A stretch of 35,382 nucleotides of DNA, taken from positions 1 to 35,382 of the forward strand of contig JAKAYS010000014.1 in assembly GCA_021826695.1 (NCBI GenBank), given 5' to 3'. Under the pieces are notes generated by a model. It was not told the DNA's origin. It saw only the letters and a program-made list of their open reading frames with translations, and did not search any database. Below, in pieces: positions 7,936 to 15,972 of this stretch (its first letter is position 1; each line of letters starts with the position of its first letter). The position numbers were made by a program, and so were the translations under genes. This DNA comes from Acidobacteriota bacterium (GTDB lineage Bacteria; Acidobacteriota; Terriglobia; Terriglobales; Acidobacteriaceae).

Positions 7936-7977
7936 TCCCCACCTTCGATCGCCGCGGCGACCGAAGGATTGAGCACC
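7936..7977 (+). repeat. Palindromic intergenic repeat, copy C
   Basis: This copy begins 13 bases after the lipA stop. Apart from small changes it repeats copy B: edges TCCCCACCTTCG and CGAAGGATTGAGCACC, with the same internal gatcgccgcggcgac palindrome. Confidence 0.75.
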
Positions 7978-7992
7978 CCGCACCTGGCTTAT

Positions 7993-8024
7993 TCCCACCT
8001 TAGCTTCGCGAAGGTGGGGCACCC
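7993..8024 (+). repeat. Palindromic intergenic repeat, copy D
   Basis: This is a short version with arms CCCACCTT and AAGGTGGG and right edge GGGGCACCC. It lies 15 bases after copy C, so the two stand in tandem between the convergent lipA and the zinc-ribbon gene. Confidence 0.7.
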
Positions 8025-8051
8025 AGAGCAAACTCGGAAGCCGACGTCTTT

Positions 8052-8369
8052 TCAGGGGACGAATTTACGCATTGGCTGACGCCGCTCAATGCGCAACAAC
8101 CAACCCAGCATCATAAATAAGACAAACAGCACACTTCCTACTTCAAAAGCATCCCACCACCAGACGGAGGAATTGACATCCAGCAGCCCACTATAGTCGA
8201 GGATGATAAATCCAATCGCACCCAGCAGCGCCGCGACCAAAGGGACCACGCGTCCGTGAATCTGAAGATGCCCTCGACAGGATGGGCAGCGGAAGAACCC
8301 GCGCCATCCGGCGTCGAAGAACGACCGAGAAAGACTGAGCGGAATTGTACAAACTGGACAGGTGTTCAT
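8052..8369 (-). CDS. Small zinc-ribbon membrane protein
   Basis: This 105-residue protein has an N-terminal zinc ribbon formed by two CPxC knuckles (CPVC at residues 4-7 and CPSC at about 28-31). Two transmembrane helices follow (VVPLVAALLGAIGFIILDY, about 41-59, and VGSVLFVLFMMLGWLL, about 77-92), then a basic tail (RIERRQPMRK). Single zinc ribbons fused to membrane helices are common in small bacterial proteins of unknown function. The start is ATG 8367-8369. It is convergent with lipA and divergent from frr. No function is assigned. Confidence 0.72.
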   Translation of the reverse strand: MNTCPVCTIPLSLSRSFFDAGWRGFFRCPSCRGHLQIHGRVVPLVAALLGAIGFIILDYSGLLDVNSSVWWWDAFEVGSVLFVLFMMLGWLLRIERRQPMRKFVP

Positions 8370-8537
8370 AGTGGCCCGATCAGGAGACAGATCAATGTAT
8401 ATATCTTACTTTCATGCTGATACGGATGCTCCCCGCCCGCTTTTAGATGCAACCCGTAAGAAGTTGACGGCCGGAATATAAACAGAGTACCCGCCGGTTG
8501 GTTACAATATCGTTTTGCAAGCGAGGAACACTGAATC

Positions 8538-9125
8538 ATGTCTGGATCGATGATGGCCGGTATTCCGGCCCTGAAAGAAACATACCATCAGCTGAAGACC
8601 CGTATGGATAAAGCTGTTGAAGACTTTCGTACCAACCTTTCTTCCATTCGCACCGGACGGGCCTCCGTACACATGCTGGACCAGGTAAAGGTATTGGCGT
8701 ATGGGACGGAGATGCCCCTGAATCAGGTCGGCCAGGTGAGTGCTCCAGAGCCGCAGTTGTTGCTGGTGCAACCCTATGACCCGACTCTGATTGTCGAGAT
8801 CGAAAAAGCGCTGCGCGCCTCGACGCTGGGGTTCAATCCCCAGAATGACGGCAAAGTGGTACGCATCCCGGTGCCGCCGATGACGGAAGAACGCCGCAAA
8901 GAGGTCGTCAAATACCTCAGCAAAATACTGGAGGAGCATCGCACCGGCATTCGCAACATTCGCCGCGATGGCAACGATCTGGTAAAAAAGGCCACCAAAG
9001 AAAAGAAGATTTCAGAAGACGATGAGAAGCGTTCTCTCGAAGAAATGCAGAAGTTGACCGATGAAGAGATCAAGCGCATGGAAGAGTTGTGCAAGGCGAA
9101 GGAAAAAGAAGTGATGCAGGTTTGA
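8538..9125 (+). CDS. frr: Ribosome recycling factor
   Basis: This factor splits post-termination 70S ribosomes together with EF-G. The protein is 195 residues, about ten longer than usual. The core LKTRMDKAVEDFRTNLSS, RTGRAS and the C-terminal RNIRRDGND and coiled-coil EEIKRMEELCKAKEKE are classical RRF. The extra N-terminal residues (MSGSMMAGIPALKE) come from choosing ATG 8538, which has GCGAGGAA upstream; ATG 8550 or 8553 are alternatives. The frequent neighbours tsf and pyrH are absent. A strong hairpin terminator follows. Confidence 0.95.
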   Translation: MSGSMMAGIPALKETYHQLKTRMDKAVEDFRTNLSSIRTGRASVHMLDQVKVLAYGTEMPLNQVGQVSAPEPQLLLVQPYDPTLIVEIEKALRASTLGFNPQNDGKVVRIPVPPMTEERRKEVVKYLSKILEEHRTGIRNIRRDGNDLVKKATKEKKISEDDEKRSLEEMQKLTDEEIKRMEELCKAKEKEVMQV

Positions 9126-9161
9126 GTGGGTTTTCATCGTGCAGCAAAAATTTACTTCCTG

Positions 9162-9194
9162 CAAAGGCCGCTACCCAGCCGGCCTTTGAATTTT
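9162..9194 (+). terminator. Rho-independent terminator after frr
   Basis: A perfect 9-bp stem CAAAGGCCG / CGGCCTTTG with a 9-base loop is followed by the U-rich tract AATTTTAAG. It lies 37 bases after the frr stop and before the molybdoenzyme gene. Confidence 0.7.
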
Positions 9195-9247
9195 AAGATT
9201 TATCCGGTCCCATTGTTTCCCAGTCGCCGGGAACCTAGAATGCAAGT

Positions 9248-11389
9248 ATGAACTCCTTGAAAGTTGTGCGCGCGACTTGTTCGCTGGATTGTCCGGATAC
9301 GTGCAGCCTGCACATTTCGGTCGACAGCGAAGGCCGCGCCACAAAAATTCAAGGAGATCCCGATCATCCCGTCACGCGCGGTTTTCTTTGTGGCAAGGTG
9401 GCGAAGTATTTGGATGTTGTTTACTCGCCGGACCGGCTGCTTCATCCCATGCGACGCAAAGCTGGCGTACCCAAAGGCCCTATTCCAGCGGGCAAGCACG
9501 AAGATGTCTTTGAGCGCATCTCCTGGGATGAGGCGCTGGACACGATTGCGGCGCGGTTGCAGGCCATTGCGAAACAGTACGGGCCGGAATCGATCCTGCC
9601 TTACTCCTACGCAGGCAACATGGCGGTGCTGGGTTTCGGTTCCATGGACCGGCGCTTCTTTTTCCGCGTGGGCGCTTGTCAACTGGATCGGACGATCTGC
9701 GCCACTGCGGGCGGCGAAGCATTGCTGTCGGTCTATGGCATCAAGCTCGGTACGGACACAGAGCATTTTCGCCATGCCCGCACAATCATTGCCTGGGGAG
9801 CGAACATCCACGGCAACAACATCCATTTGTGGCCATTCGTGGAAGAGGCGCGTCGCAACGGCGCGCGGCTCATCGTGATCGACCCATACAAAACGCGCAC
9901 CGCCAGCGCCGCGGACTGGCACTTGCCGATTTTGCCGGGGACCGACACCGCGCTTGCGCTGGGCATGATGCACGTTCTGATTGCGGAAAATCTTTACGAC
10001 GCCGACTACGTGACGCGATTTACGCATGGCTTTGCGCAGTTGCGCGAGCGCGTCGCCGGGTATCCGCCGCAGCGTGTTGCGGAATGCACCGGCCTGCCCG
10101 TCGAAGACATTTTGCAACTGGCGCGCGAGTATGCAACAGTCACCCCGGCTGTGATTCGCATGAACTATGGCGTACAGCGTTCGCAGAATGGCGGAACGGC
10201 TGCCCGCGCCATCGCCATGCTCCCATGTCTGACCGGCGCGTGGAAACAGCTTGGCGGAGGATTGCAGCTTTCCACCAGCGGAGCGTTTCCGTTCAATCGG
10301 CAGGCGCTGGAGCGGCCCGATCTCGCGGCATCGAGCCCAATAGGCCGACCGGGTCGCGTGGTGAATATGAGCCGCCTGGGCCACGCGCTTACCGAGTTGA
10401 GTGGCCCTCCGGTACAGGCCATGTTCGTCTACAACTCAAACCCGGCGGCGATTGCGCCCAACCAGAACACGGTATTGCGTGGCATGAAGCGCGAGGACCT
10501 TTTTACTGTGGTGCATGAGCAATTTTTTACCGACACCACGGACTATGCGGACATCGTGTTGCCCGCGACAACATTTTTTGAGCACAAGGACTTTCAAGGC
10601 GCATACGGGCATTACTATGTGCAACTGTCGCAGCAGGCGATCACGCCCCAGGGTGAAGCGCGCTCGAACGTATGGCTGTTCCGCCAACTGGCCGCAAGGA
10701 TGGGGTTCACCGAGCCATGTTTCCAGGACACGGAAGATGCCATGATCGAGCAGGCGCTGGCGGTGGATGCAAAAGATTCTCCGTGGCTCGAAGGAGTAAC
10801 ACGCGAGCAACTGGAATTGGACTACTCCATTCGGCTGAAATTTCCGCAGGAGGAAAACGGCGGACACTTCCAACCGTTTACTTCCGAAGCGTGGTTTCGC
10901 ACACCTTCCGGCAAGGCGGAATTTTATTCGGAAACTCTTGCCGCACAGGGACTCGATCCGCTTCCCAGCTACGTGCAGGCCACGGAATCGCGCCATGCGC
11001 CGCTGGCCCGTAGGTTCCCTCTGGAATTGCTGGCGCGCAAGGCCGATAACTATATGAACTCCACATTTGCCAGTCAGCCCGGTCATCGCGCCATGGAAGC
11101 GAAATTTTCCGGCCTGCTGGAAATGCATCCCACGGACGCGCAGGCCCGCGAAATCGTTGACGGAGACCGGGTGGAGGTCTTCAATGAGCGGGGAAAAATC
11201 CTGTTGCAGGCAAAAGTGAATGGCAGTGTCCCTGCCGGAGTTGCCGCTTCCCGTTTAGGATGGAACAAGCTCTCCTGCGATGGACAAGGGGTCAACACTC
11301 TTACGAGTGAAACACTCACGGATATCGGTGGCGGCCCGACGTTTTATTCCACGCTGGTGGATGTGCGCAAGGCCAGCGCGGAAGAATGA
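9248..11389 (+). CDS. Molybdopterin oxidoreductase, single-subunit type
   Basis: This 713-residue bis-MGD molybdoenzyme belongs to the DMSO reductase/formate dehydrogenase superfamily. The N-terminus holds a 4Fe-4S motif (C11-x3-C15-x3-C19-x28-C48). Later landmarks are RISWDEAL (about 90), a Cys at 151 in LDRTICATAGG that lines up with the Mo-ligand position, AWGANIHGNNIH, VYNSNPAA (about 400), DYADIVLPATTFFEH and the C-terminal barrel domain that binds the second pterin. No Tat signal is visible, so it is cytoplasmic. No electron-transfer or membrane subunit is encoded beside it, so the substrate is unknown. It has a terminator upstream and a CPXCG mini-gene 16 bases downstream. Confidence 0.88.
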   Translation: MNSLKVVRATCSLDCPDTCSLHISVDSEGRATKIQGDPDHPVTRGFLCGKVAKYLDVVYSPDRLLHPMRRKAGVPKGPIPAGKHEDVFERISWDEALDTIAARLQAIAKQYGPESILPYSYAGNMAVLGFGSMDRRFFFRVGACQLDRTICATAGGEALLSVYGIKLGTDTEHFRHARTIIAWGANIHGNNIHLWPFVEEARRNGARLIVIDPYKTRTASAADWHLPILPGTDTALALGMMHVLIAENLYDADYVTRFTHGFAQLRERVAGYPPQRVAECTGLPVEDILQLAREYATVTPAVIRMNYGVQRSQNGGTAARAIAMLPCLTGAWKQLGGGLQLSTSGAFPFNRQALERPDLAASSPIGRPGRVVNMSRLGHALTELSGPPVQAMFVYNSNPAAIAPNQNTVLRGMKREDLFTVVHEQFFTDTTDYADIVLPATTFFEHKDFQGAYGHYYVQLSQQAITPQGEARSNVWLFRQLAARMGFTEPCFQDTEDAMIEQALAVDAKDSPWLEGVTREQLELDYSIRLKFPQEENGGHFQPFTSEAWFRTPSGKAEFYSETLAAQGLDPLPSYVQATESRHAPLARRFPLELLARKADNYMNSTFASQPGHRAMEAKFSGLLEMHPTDAQAREIVDGDRVEVFNERGKILLQAKVNGSVPAGVAASRLGWNKLSCDGQGVNTLTSETLTDIGGGPTFYSTLVDVRKASAEE

Positions 11390-11405
11390 AACACGGAGTG
11401 AATGG

Positions 11406-11594
11406 ATGCCGGATGCCGCGGGATTTCAATGTGCAGGTTGCGGAGAGTGGAACGAAACAGTGGTGGATGAGTCCGGTGGAAGCCGCCAGAGCTATGTGGA
11501 AGATTGCCAGGTATGTTGCAAGCCGAATGTGTTGAATATCTGCTGGGACAGCGCAGCAGAAGAATTTGTCATCGAGGCCCAGTTGGAAAGCTAG
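11406..11594 (+). CDS. CPXCG-type cysteine-rich mini-protein
   Basis: This 62-residue protein contains FQCAGCGEWNETVVDESGG followed by QSYVEDCQVCCKP and a Trp-Asp tail. This is the pattern of the 'CPXCG motif-containing cysteine-rich' family, a small probable metal-binding (zinc-ribbon-like) protein of unknown function. The first knuckle here is CAGC rather than CPxC. ATG 11406 gives the family's usual length; ATG 11402 is in another frame. It follows the molybdoenzyme gene by 16 bases and is probably cotranscribed, though the family is not known to be tied to molybdenum. Confidence 0.78.
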   Translation: MPDAAGFQCAGCGEWNETVVDESGGSRQSYVEDCQVCCKPNVLNICWDSAAEEFVIEAQLES

Positions 11595-11702
11595 CTGGCC
11601 AGAAGGCGTTTGGGAGTCCGGGGCGCAGTTGCACAGCGTTCCCACAACAAAAAATGATCCAGGGTGGAAGCGTGGGCGCTAGGACGCAAGGTCTCTGTCC
11701 CG

Positions 11703-11708
11703 TATAAT
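11703..11708 (+). promoter_or_regulatory. Possible -10 box for bamA
   Basis: A perfect TATAAT lies upstream of the bamA reading frame. The -35 region at the expected distance (TAGGAC, 11680-11685) is weak. Transcription would start near 11715, too close to TTG 11720 for a normal leader, which argues for a later bamA start. Confidence 0.4.
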
Positions 11709-11719
11709 CGTGTTTTCCT

Positions 11720-14674
11720 TTGGAATTGATTTTTGGCAGTGAGGGTGTGCATATTTTTCCCGCGATTGTAGGGGACTTCCGTGTCCCAAACCAACCTACC
11801 ACGAGCACGCGTCTATGGACCCGTCGGGCTGCTCAAGTCCTTGCGCTGGCGCTGTTTTTCAGCGTTGCAGGCAGCGTCTGGGCGCAGTCCCTGCAGTCTA
11901 TTGCTCCGGCCAACACCGCCCCGGCGACGCAGTCGAACGTCATCAGTGAAATTCGTGTCATCGGCAATCGGCGGATTCCCAAAGAGACCATCCTGGCCCG
12001 GATGTTCTCGCATATTGGGGACACCTACGATCCGCAGACCGTGGAACGCGACTTTAATTCCTTGTGGAACACTGGATATTTTGAGAACGTCCAGATCGAT
12101 CGCGAGAACACGGCCAAGGGTGTCATTCTGACGGTCATCGTCCGCGAGCGACCGACCATCCGCGAAATCAATTACAAGGGTCTCAATTCGGTCTCGCAGT
12201 CCGATGTGCTGGAGCGCTTCAAAAAAGCCAAGGTGCCCCTGTCGGTTGAGAGCCAGTATGACCCCACCAAGATCAAGCTGGCGGAGACAGTGCTCAAGGA
12301 GCTACTGGCGGAACATGGCCATCAGTTCGCGACCATCCATACCATTGTGAAGACGATTCCACCCGCGTCCGTCTCTGTAAATTTCATGATCAAGGAAGGT
12401 CCGACGGTCAAGGTGGGCCATATCCGCTTTGAGGGGAACAAGCACGTTTCCAGCCGCGCGCTGCGCGCCTCCATGAAGAACTTACGGCCGATTGGGATAC
12501 CCCATTCGTTCCTGTTCGAGAACCTGTTTGCCCGCACGTACGACGAAAGTAAATTGGAAGAAGATTCCGAGCGTGTTCGCCAGGCCTACAGAAATCGCGG
12601 CTATTTCAAGGCCAGCGTAGCAGAGCCGCTGACGCACATCCGCAACCAGGGCGGGATTTCCATCTTTACTCTGCGACCCCGTAAAGGCAAGGTGATCGAC
12701 ATCACCATGCCGGTCGATGAGGGCCAGGAATATCATCTTGGCGCCATCACATTTACCGGAAATAAACGAGTCACCAATGTGAAAGCATTGCGCGCACTGT
12801 TCAAGATCAAAGACGGCCAGATCTTCGACGCCCAGATGATCGCCAAAGGCCTGGAGAACATGCGGAAGGCCTATGGCCAGCTCGGATATATCAACTTCAC
12901 CGCCGTGCCAACGCCTCGCGTCGATGAAGCGAAGAAGCTGGTGTATCTGAATATCGACATCGACGAAGGCAAGCCGTACTACGTCTCAAGGATTGAATTC
13001 CGCGGCAACACCACCACGCGCGATGGCGTCATTCGGCGCGAACTGCTTCTCGAAGAGGGCCAGGTCTACAACAGCCATCTATGGGAACTGAGCCTCCTGC
13101 GTTTGAACCAGTTGAGCTACTTCAATCCGCTGAAAGTCGATCAGGATTCGGAGACGCAGCAGGATGCCGACAACGGCACGGTCAAGCTGCTGTTGAACGT
13201 GAAGGAAAAGGGCAAGAACTCCATCGGACTGAATGGCGGATTCAGCGGTCTGTCCGGCGCCTTTCTCGGCGCGAATTATCAGACCAACAACTTTCTCGGA
13301 TTGGGAGAGACACTGACACTACAGGCCGCATTGGGCGACTTGCAACGCAACCTGACCTTCGGCTTTACGGTCCCGTATGTCAACAATCGGCCGCTGAGCC
13401 TGGGCTTCCAGATCTTCACGCAGAAGTTTATCTACAACGCGTACAAGAATCCTCTGTCGCTGTCCGGACGCAGCCAGAACTTCACCACAGCGCAGCAATC
13501 GTTTGTGCAGGACTTCAATCAGGGCCGCACGGGTCTGAGTGTTTCGGCGAACTACCTGGTTCCGCGCAGCTTCAGGCGTTTTGGCGCCACCTACAGCCTG
13601 AGCAAGTCGAACATTCAGGCATTCAGCGCGGCGACCACCAACCTTTTCCAGTTCCTGAACTTCCGTCATGGAACAACCGGACAGAGCGCGCTGAACGGCA
13701 TCGTTACCAGCCAGCTTTCATTGAGCTACGGGTACAGCACGATTGGGAACCCGTATCGTCCGCGTACTGGTAAGAGCATCAATTTTATTTTGCAGGGCTC
13801 TGGCCTTGGTGGCAATGTGAGCTCGATCAATCCTCTGGTGGAATATAAGTTCTTCAAGCCGATCCGTTGGTTCCGCTTCGATCCGGACGCCCGCAATATC
13901 TTCGGCTATCGTTTGCAGGTCGCCTACATACAAGGCATCGCCGGTCTTGTCGCCTCGCCCTTCGATCGCTTCTACGGCGGCGGCGATGCCGATGTGCGCG
14001 GCTTCGACGTTCGCTCTTCAACTCCCTACTCCTTTATCCCGACGAAGGTCTACTACAACTTGACCAACGCCGATGGATCGCTGGTGCCGAGAGATCCGAC
14101 AAATCCAACGCTTGGCCCAGTTCAAATTCCACTGCCGATTTACTCCATCGCTCCCATCGGTGGCGATACGCAGATCACGAGCACGATGGAGTATCGGATT
14201 CCGATTGCGGGACCGGTCGATTTCTCGCTTTACGACGATTTTGGGCTGGTCATGGCATTGAATCATAACCAGCTAAAACTGAATCCTCAGGCGAACGCGG
14301 ACCTCAATGGCGCGCTCTATGGATGTCCCGAGCTGATCAATGGGACCTGTCAGGGCGGTACACCGTTCCCGGGACCGTTCCCCAGCCGACTGGGCGCCAT
14401 TCCGGGAACCAACATCGTTCCGCGACTTTCCGTCGGACCGCAGATCACGGCGATGATGCCGATCATCAACGCGCCGGTCCGTCTTTACTTTGCATACAAT
14501 CCGGCCCGTCTGCATCAGGACCAGGGCTCTCAAGTCGTGTTTACACGTAGCATGTTCCCCAAGGGTGGTGCCGGAGACTTTACGTACAATCAGGCGCTGG
14601 CAAATTATGGATCGGAATATTTTCTATGGGAGCCGAGAAAGACGCTTCGGGTTTCCGTCAGCACCTCATTCTAG
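11720..14674 (+). CDS. bamA: Outer membrane protein assembly factor BamA
   Basis: This is the central Omp85 protein of the BAM complex, which folds and inserts beta-barrels into the outer membrane. After a signal peptide (RRAAQVLALALFFSVAGSVW) come POTRA repeats: ISEIRVIGNRRIPKETI, TIREINYKGLNSVS, VGHIRFEGNKHVSS, LGAITFTGNKRVTN and VSRIEFRGNTTTRDG. These make five POTRA domains. A C-terminal 16-strand barrel follows, with the loop-6 signature DVRGFD and a terminal aromatic (VSVSTSF). The true start is unclear: only TTG 11720, TTG 11726 or GTG 11747 are in frame and none has a good ribosome site. The best Shine-Dalgarno (AGGGGAC, 11769-11775) precedes GTG 11781 in the wrong frame. skp follows, as is usual. 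Confidence 0.94.
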   Translation: MELIFGSEGVHIFPAIVGDFRVPNQPTTSTRLWTRRAAQVLALALFFSVAGSVWAQSLQSIAPANTAPATQSNVISEIRVIGNRRIPKETILARMFSHIGDTYDPQTVERDFNSLWNTGYFENVQIDRENTAKGVILTVIVRERPTIREINYKGLNSVSQSDVLERFKKAKVPLSVESQYDPTKIKLAETVLKELLAEHGHQFATIHTIVKTIPPASVSVNFMIKEGPTVKVGHIRFEGNKHVSSRALRASMKNLRPIGIPHSFLFENLFARTYDESKLEEDSERVRQAYRNRGYFKASVAEPLTHIRNQGGISIFTLRPRKGKVIDITMPVDEGQEYHLGAITFTGNKRVTNVKALRALFKIKDGQIFDAQMIAKGLENMRKAYGQLGYINFTAVPTPRVDEAKKLVYLNIDIDEGKPYYVSRIEFRGNTTTRDGVIRRELLLEEGQVYNSHLWELSLLRLNQLSYFNPLKVDQDSETQQDADNGTVKLLLNVKEKGKNSIGLNGGFSGLSGAFLGANYQTNNFLGLGETLTLQAALGDLQRNLTFGFTVPYVNNRPLSLGFQIFTQKFIYNAYKNPLSLSGRSQNFTTAQQSFVQDFNQGRTGLSVSANYLVPRSFRRFGATYSLSKSNIQAFSAATTNLFQFLNFRHGTTGQSALNGIVTSQLSLSYGYSTIGNPYRPRTGKSINFILQGSGLGGNVSSINPLVEYKFFKPIRWFRFDPDARNIFGYRLQVAYIQGIAGLVASPFDRFYGGGDADVRGFDVRSSTPYSFIPTKVYYNLTNADGSLVPRDPTNPTLGPVQIPLPIYSIAPIGGDTQITSTMEYRIPIAGPVDFSLYDDFGLVMALNHNQLKLNPQANADLNGALYGCPELINGTCQGGTPFPGPFPSRLGAIPGTNIVPRLSVGPQITAMMPIINAPVRLYFAYNPARLHQDQGSQVVFTRSMFPKGGAGDFTYNQALANYGSEYFLWEPRKTLRVSVSTSF

Positions 14675-14766
14675 GCTTGCCTAAGGTTGGCGACGTCCAA
14701 TCCGCGCAAGCACAAGGAGTAACACGAATAGTAAGGCAGGCAACAGAAGAAATCTTCGAGATCGGT

Positions 14767-14796
14767 TTGACGGAAGATTTTCCCGACTCCTATAAT
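14767..14796 (+). promoter_or_regulatory. Sigma-70-like promoter upstream of skp
   Basis: TTGACG (14767-14772) and a perfect TATAAT (14791-14796) are separated by 18 bases in the 304-base gap between bamA and the Skp gene. Transcription would start about 14803, leaving a leader of roughly 175 bases, long enough for regulation. Nothing else is recognised in this gap. Confidence 0.55.
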
Positions 14797-14978
14797 TCAC
14801 GGAGATTCTTCTATCCTGAGTGTTGTGGCTCGTCTCATAGCTGTCGGCGCTGCAATACGGTGCCGAGCTGTTCCGCTTCGGAGCAGCATGCAGCGTCAAA
14901 GGATTGACAATTTTTTTTAACGATGCTCCGCCTACACAGCGGAAGCCTGAGTGGAAGTAAAAGGAGTTCCGAAACCTT

Positions 14979-15638
14979 ATGAAGCGTTCTTTACTAGCGG
15001 TTGCCGCACTGGCAGCCACGTTCACAGTCAGCGCAATGGCGCAGAGCAGCCAGACCCCGTCCGCTCCGGCCCCAGCCACATCCACCGCACCTCCAACCGG
15101 TGTCTCCAAGATTGCCGTGATTGCATTTCAACCCGCGGTAGCTTCCACCAATGAGGGGCGGCAGGCCTTAGCGCAGGTCCAGCAGAAGTTCGCGCCTAAG
15201 CAGGCCCAACTCAAGGCGGAGAGCGACGAAATTGACAGCCTGAAGAAACAGATGCAGGCTGCCGGCAGCACACTGAGCCCGGACGAACGTGCGACGCGTC
15301 TACGCACCATCGATGACAAAGAAAAGACCCTGCAGCGCCAGGCGCAGGATGCTCAGTCCGACTTCCAGCAGGCCATGGGTGAGGTGTACCAGGGGGTCGC
15401 GCAGAAGTTTTATACCGTGTTGCAGGATTATGCGCAGACCCATGGTTACGGGCTGGTGCTGGACAGCAGTTCCCAGCAGACACCCATCGTCTGGGCCGAT
15501 ACTAAGAAGGCTGACATTACCCAGGCGGTCATCAACGAATACAACATGAAGTCTGGCGTAGCGGCTCCCGCAGCCCTGCCCGCTGCTCCCAAGACTTCGA
15601 CCGGCGCGACGCATCGCCGCACCACAACTCCCCACTAA
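14979..15638 (+). CDS. skp: Periplasmic chaperone, OmpH/Skp family
   Basis: This holdase carries unfolded outer-membrane proteins from the Sec channel to the BAM complex. The 219-residue protein has a signal peptide (MKRSLLAVAALAATFTVSA, cleavage AMAQ) and a Pro/Ala-rich linker. The first strand KIAVIAFQPAVAST is followed by long coiled-coil arms (about residues 65-140: LAQVQQKFAPKQAQLKAESD and onward) and the closing strand GYGLVLDSS. A low-complexity Ala/Thr tail ends the protein. Its position directly after bamA supports the assignment. It has its own probable promoter upstream. Confidence 0.88.
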   Translation: MKRSLLAVAALAATFTVSAMAQSSQTPSAPAPATSTAPPTGVSKIAVIAFQPAVASTNEGRQALAQVQQKFAPKQAQLKAESDEIDSLKKQMQAAGSTLSPDERATRLRTIDDKEKTLQRQAQDAQSDFQQAMGEVYQGVAQKFYTVLQDYAQTHGYGLVLDSSSQQTPIVWADTKKADITQAVINEYNMKSGVAAPAALPAAPKTSTGATHRRTTTPH

Positions 15639-15972
15639 AGTAAAAGAAATATCCGCCGATAAGTACCAGTAGGACGGCAACTAATTTGCAAAAAATTGGG
15701 CGGTCGCGGCAGGGAGCCGAGGATCGCCCGCTTTCCTGTGGAAAAAAATGTGGGAAAGCTGGCCTTTTCCTCCTTGTCACCCCAGAGAATTTGCGTGTTT
15801 TCTCGCTCTGGAAGTCAGAATGTCTTGCAAATCATTGATTCTAATAGACATTCATCGTGGAACAAAAAATGCTTGCTTTTTTTGTTTTCAGGTGATGGGA
15901 GTTTGTAAGCCTAAACTTTCCACAGGCTTGTATGAACCTGAGATGAATCCTGCCGATACATGGCAGACGGTT
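15639..15972. other. Intergenic stretch, nothing recognised
   Basis: This 334-base AT-rich gap lies between the convergent skp and lepA genes. No convincing open frame, palindromic repeat or RNA gene was seen. A weak 5-bp stem (CTGCC/GGCAG, 15949-15965) near the lepA stop lacks a U-tract and is not called as a terminator. Confidence 0.5.

Noticed and set aside
9200-10384. 394-codon minus-strand open frame opposite the molybdoenzyme gene
   Set aside because: It is antisense to conserved coding sequence, with no recognisable domain and no ribosome site.
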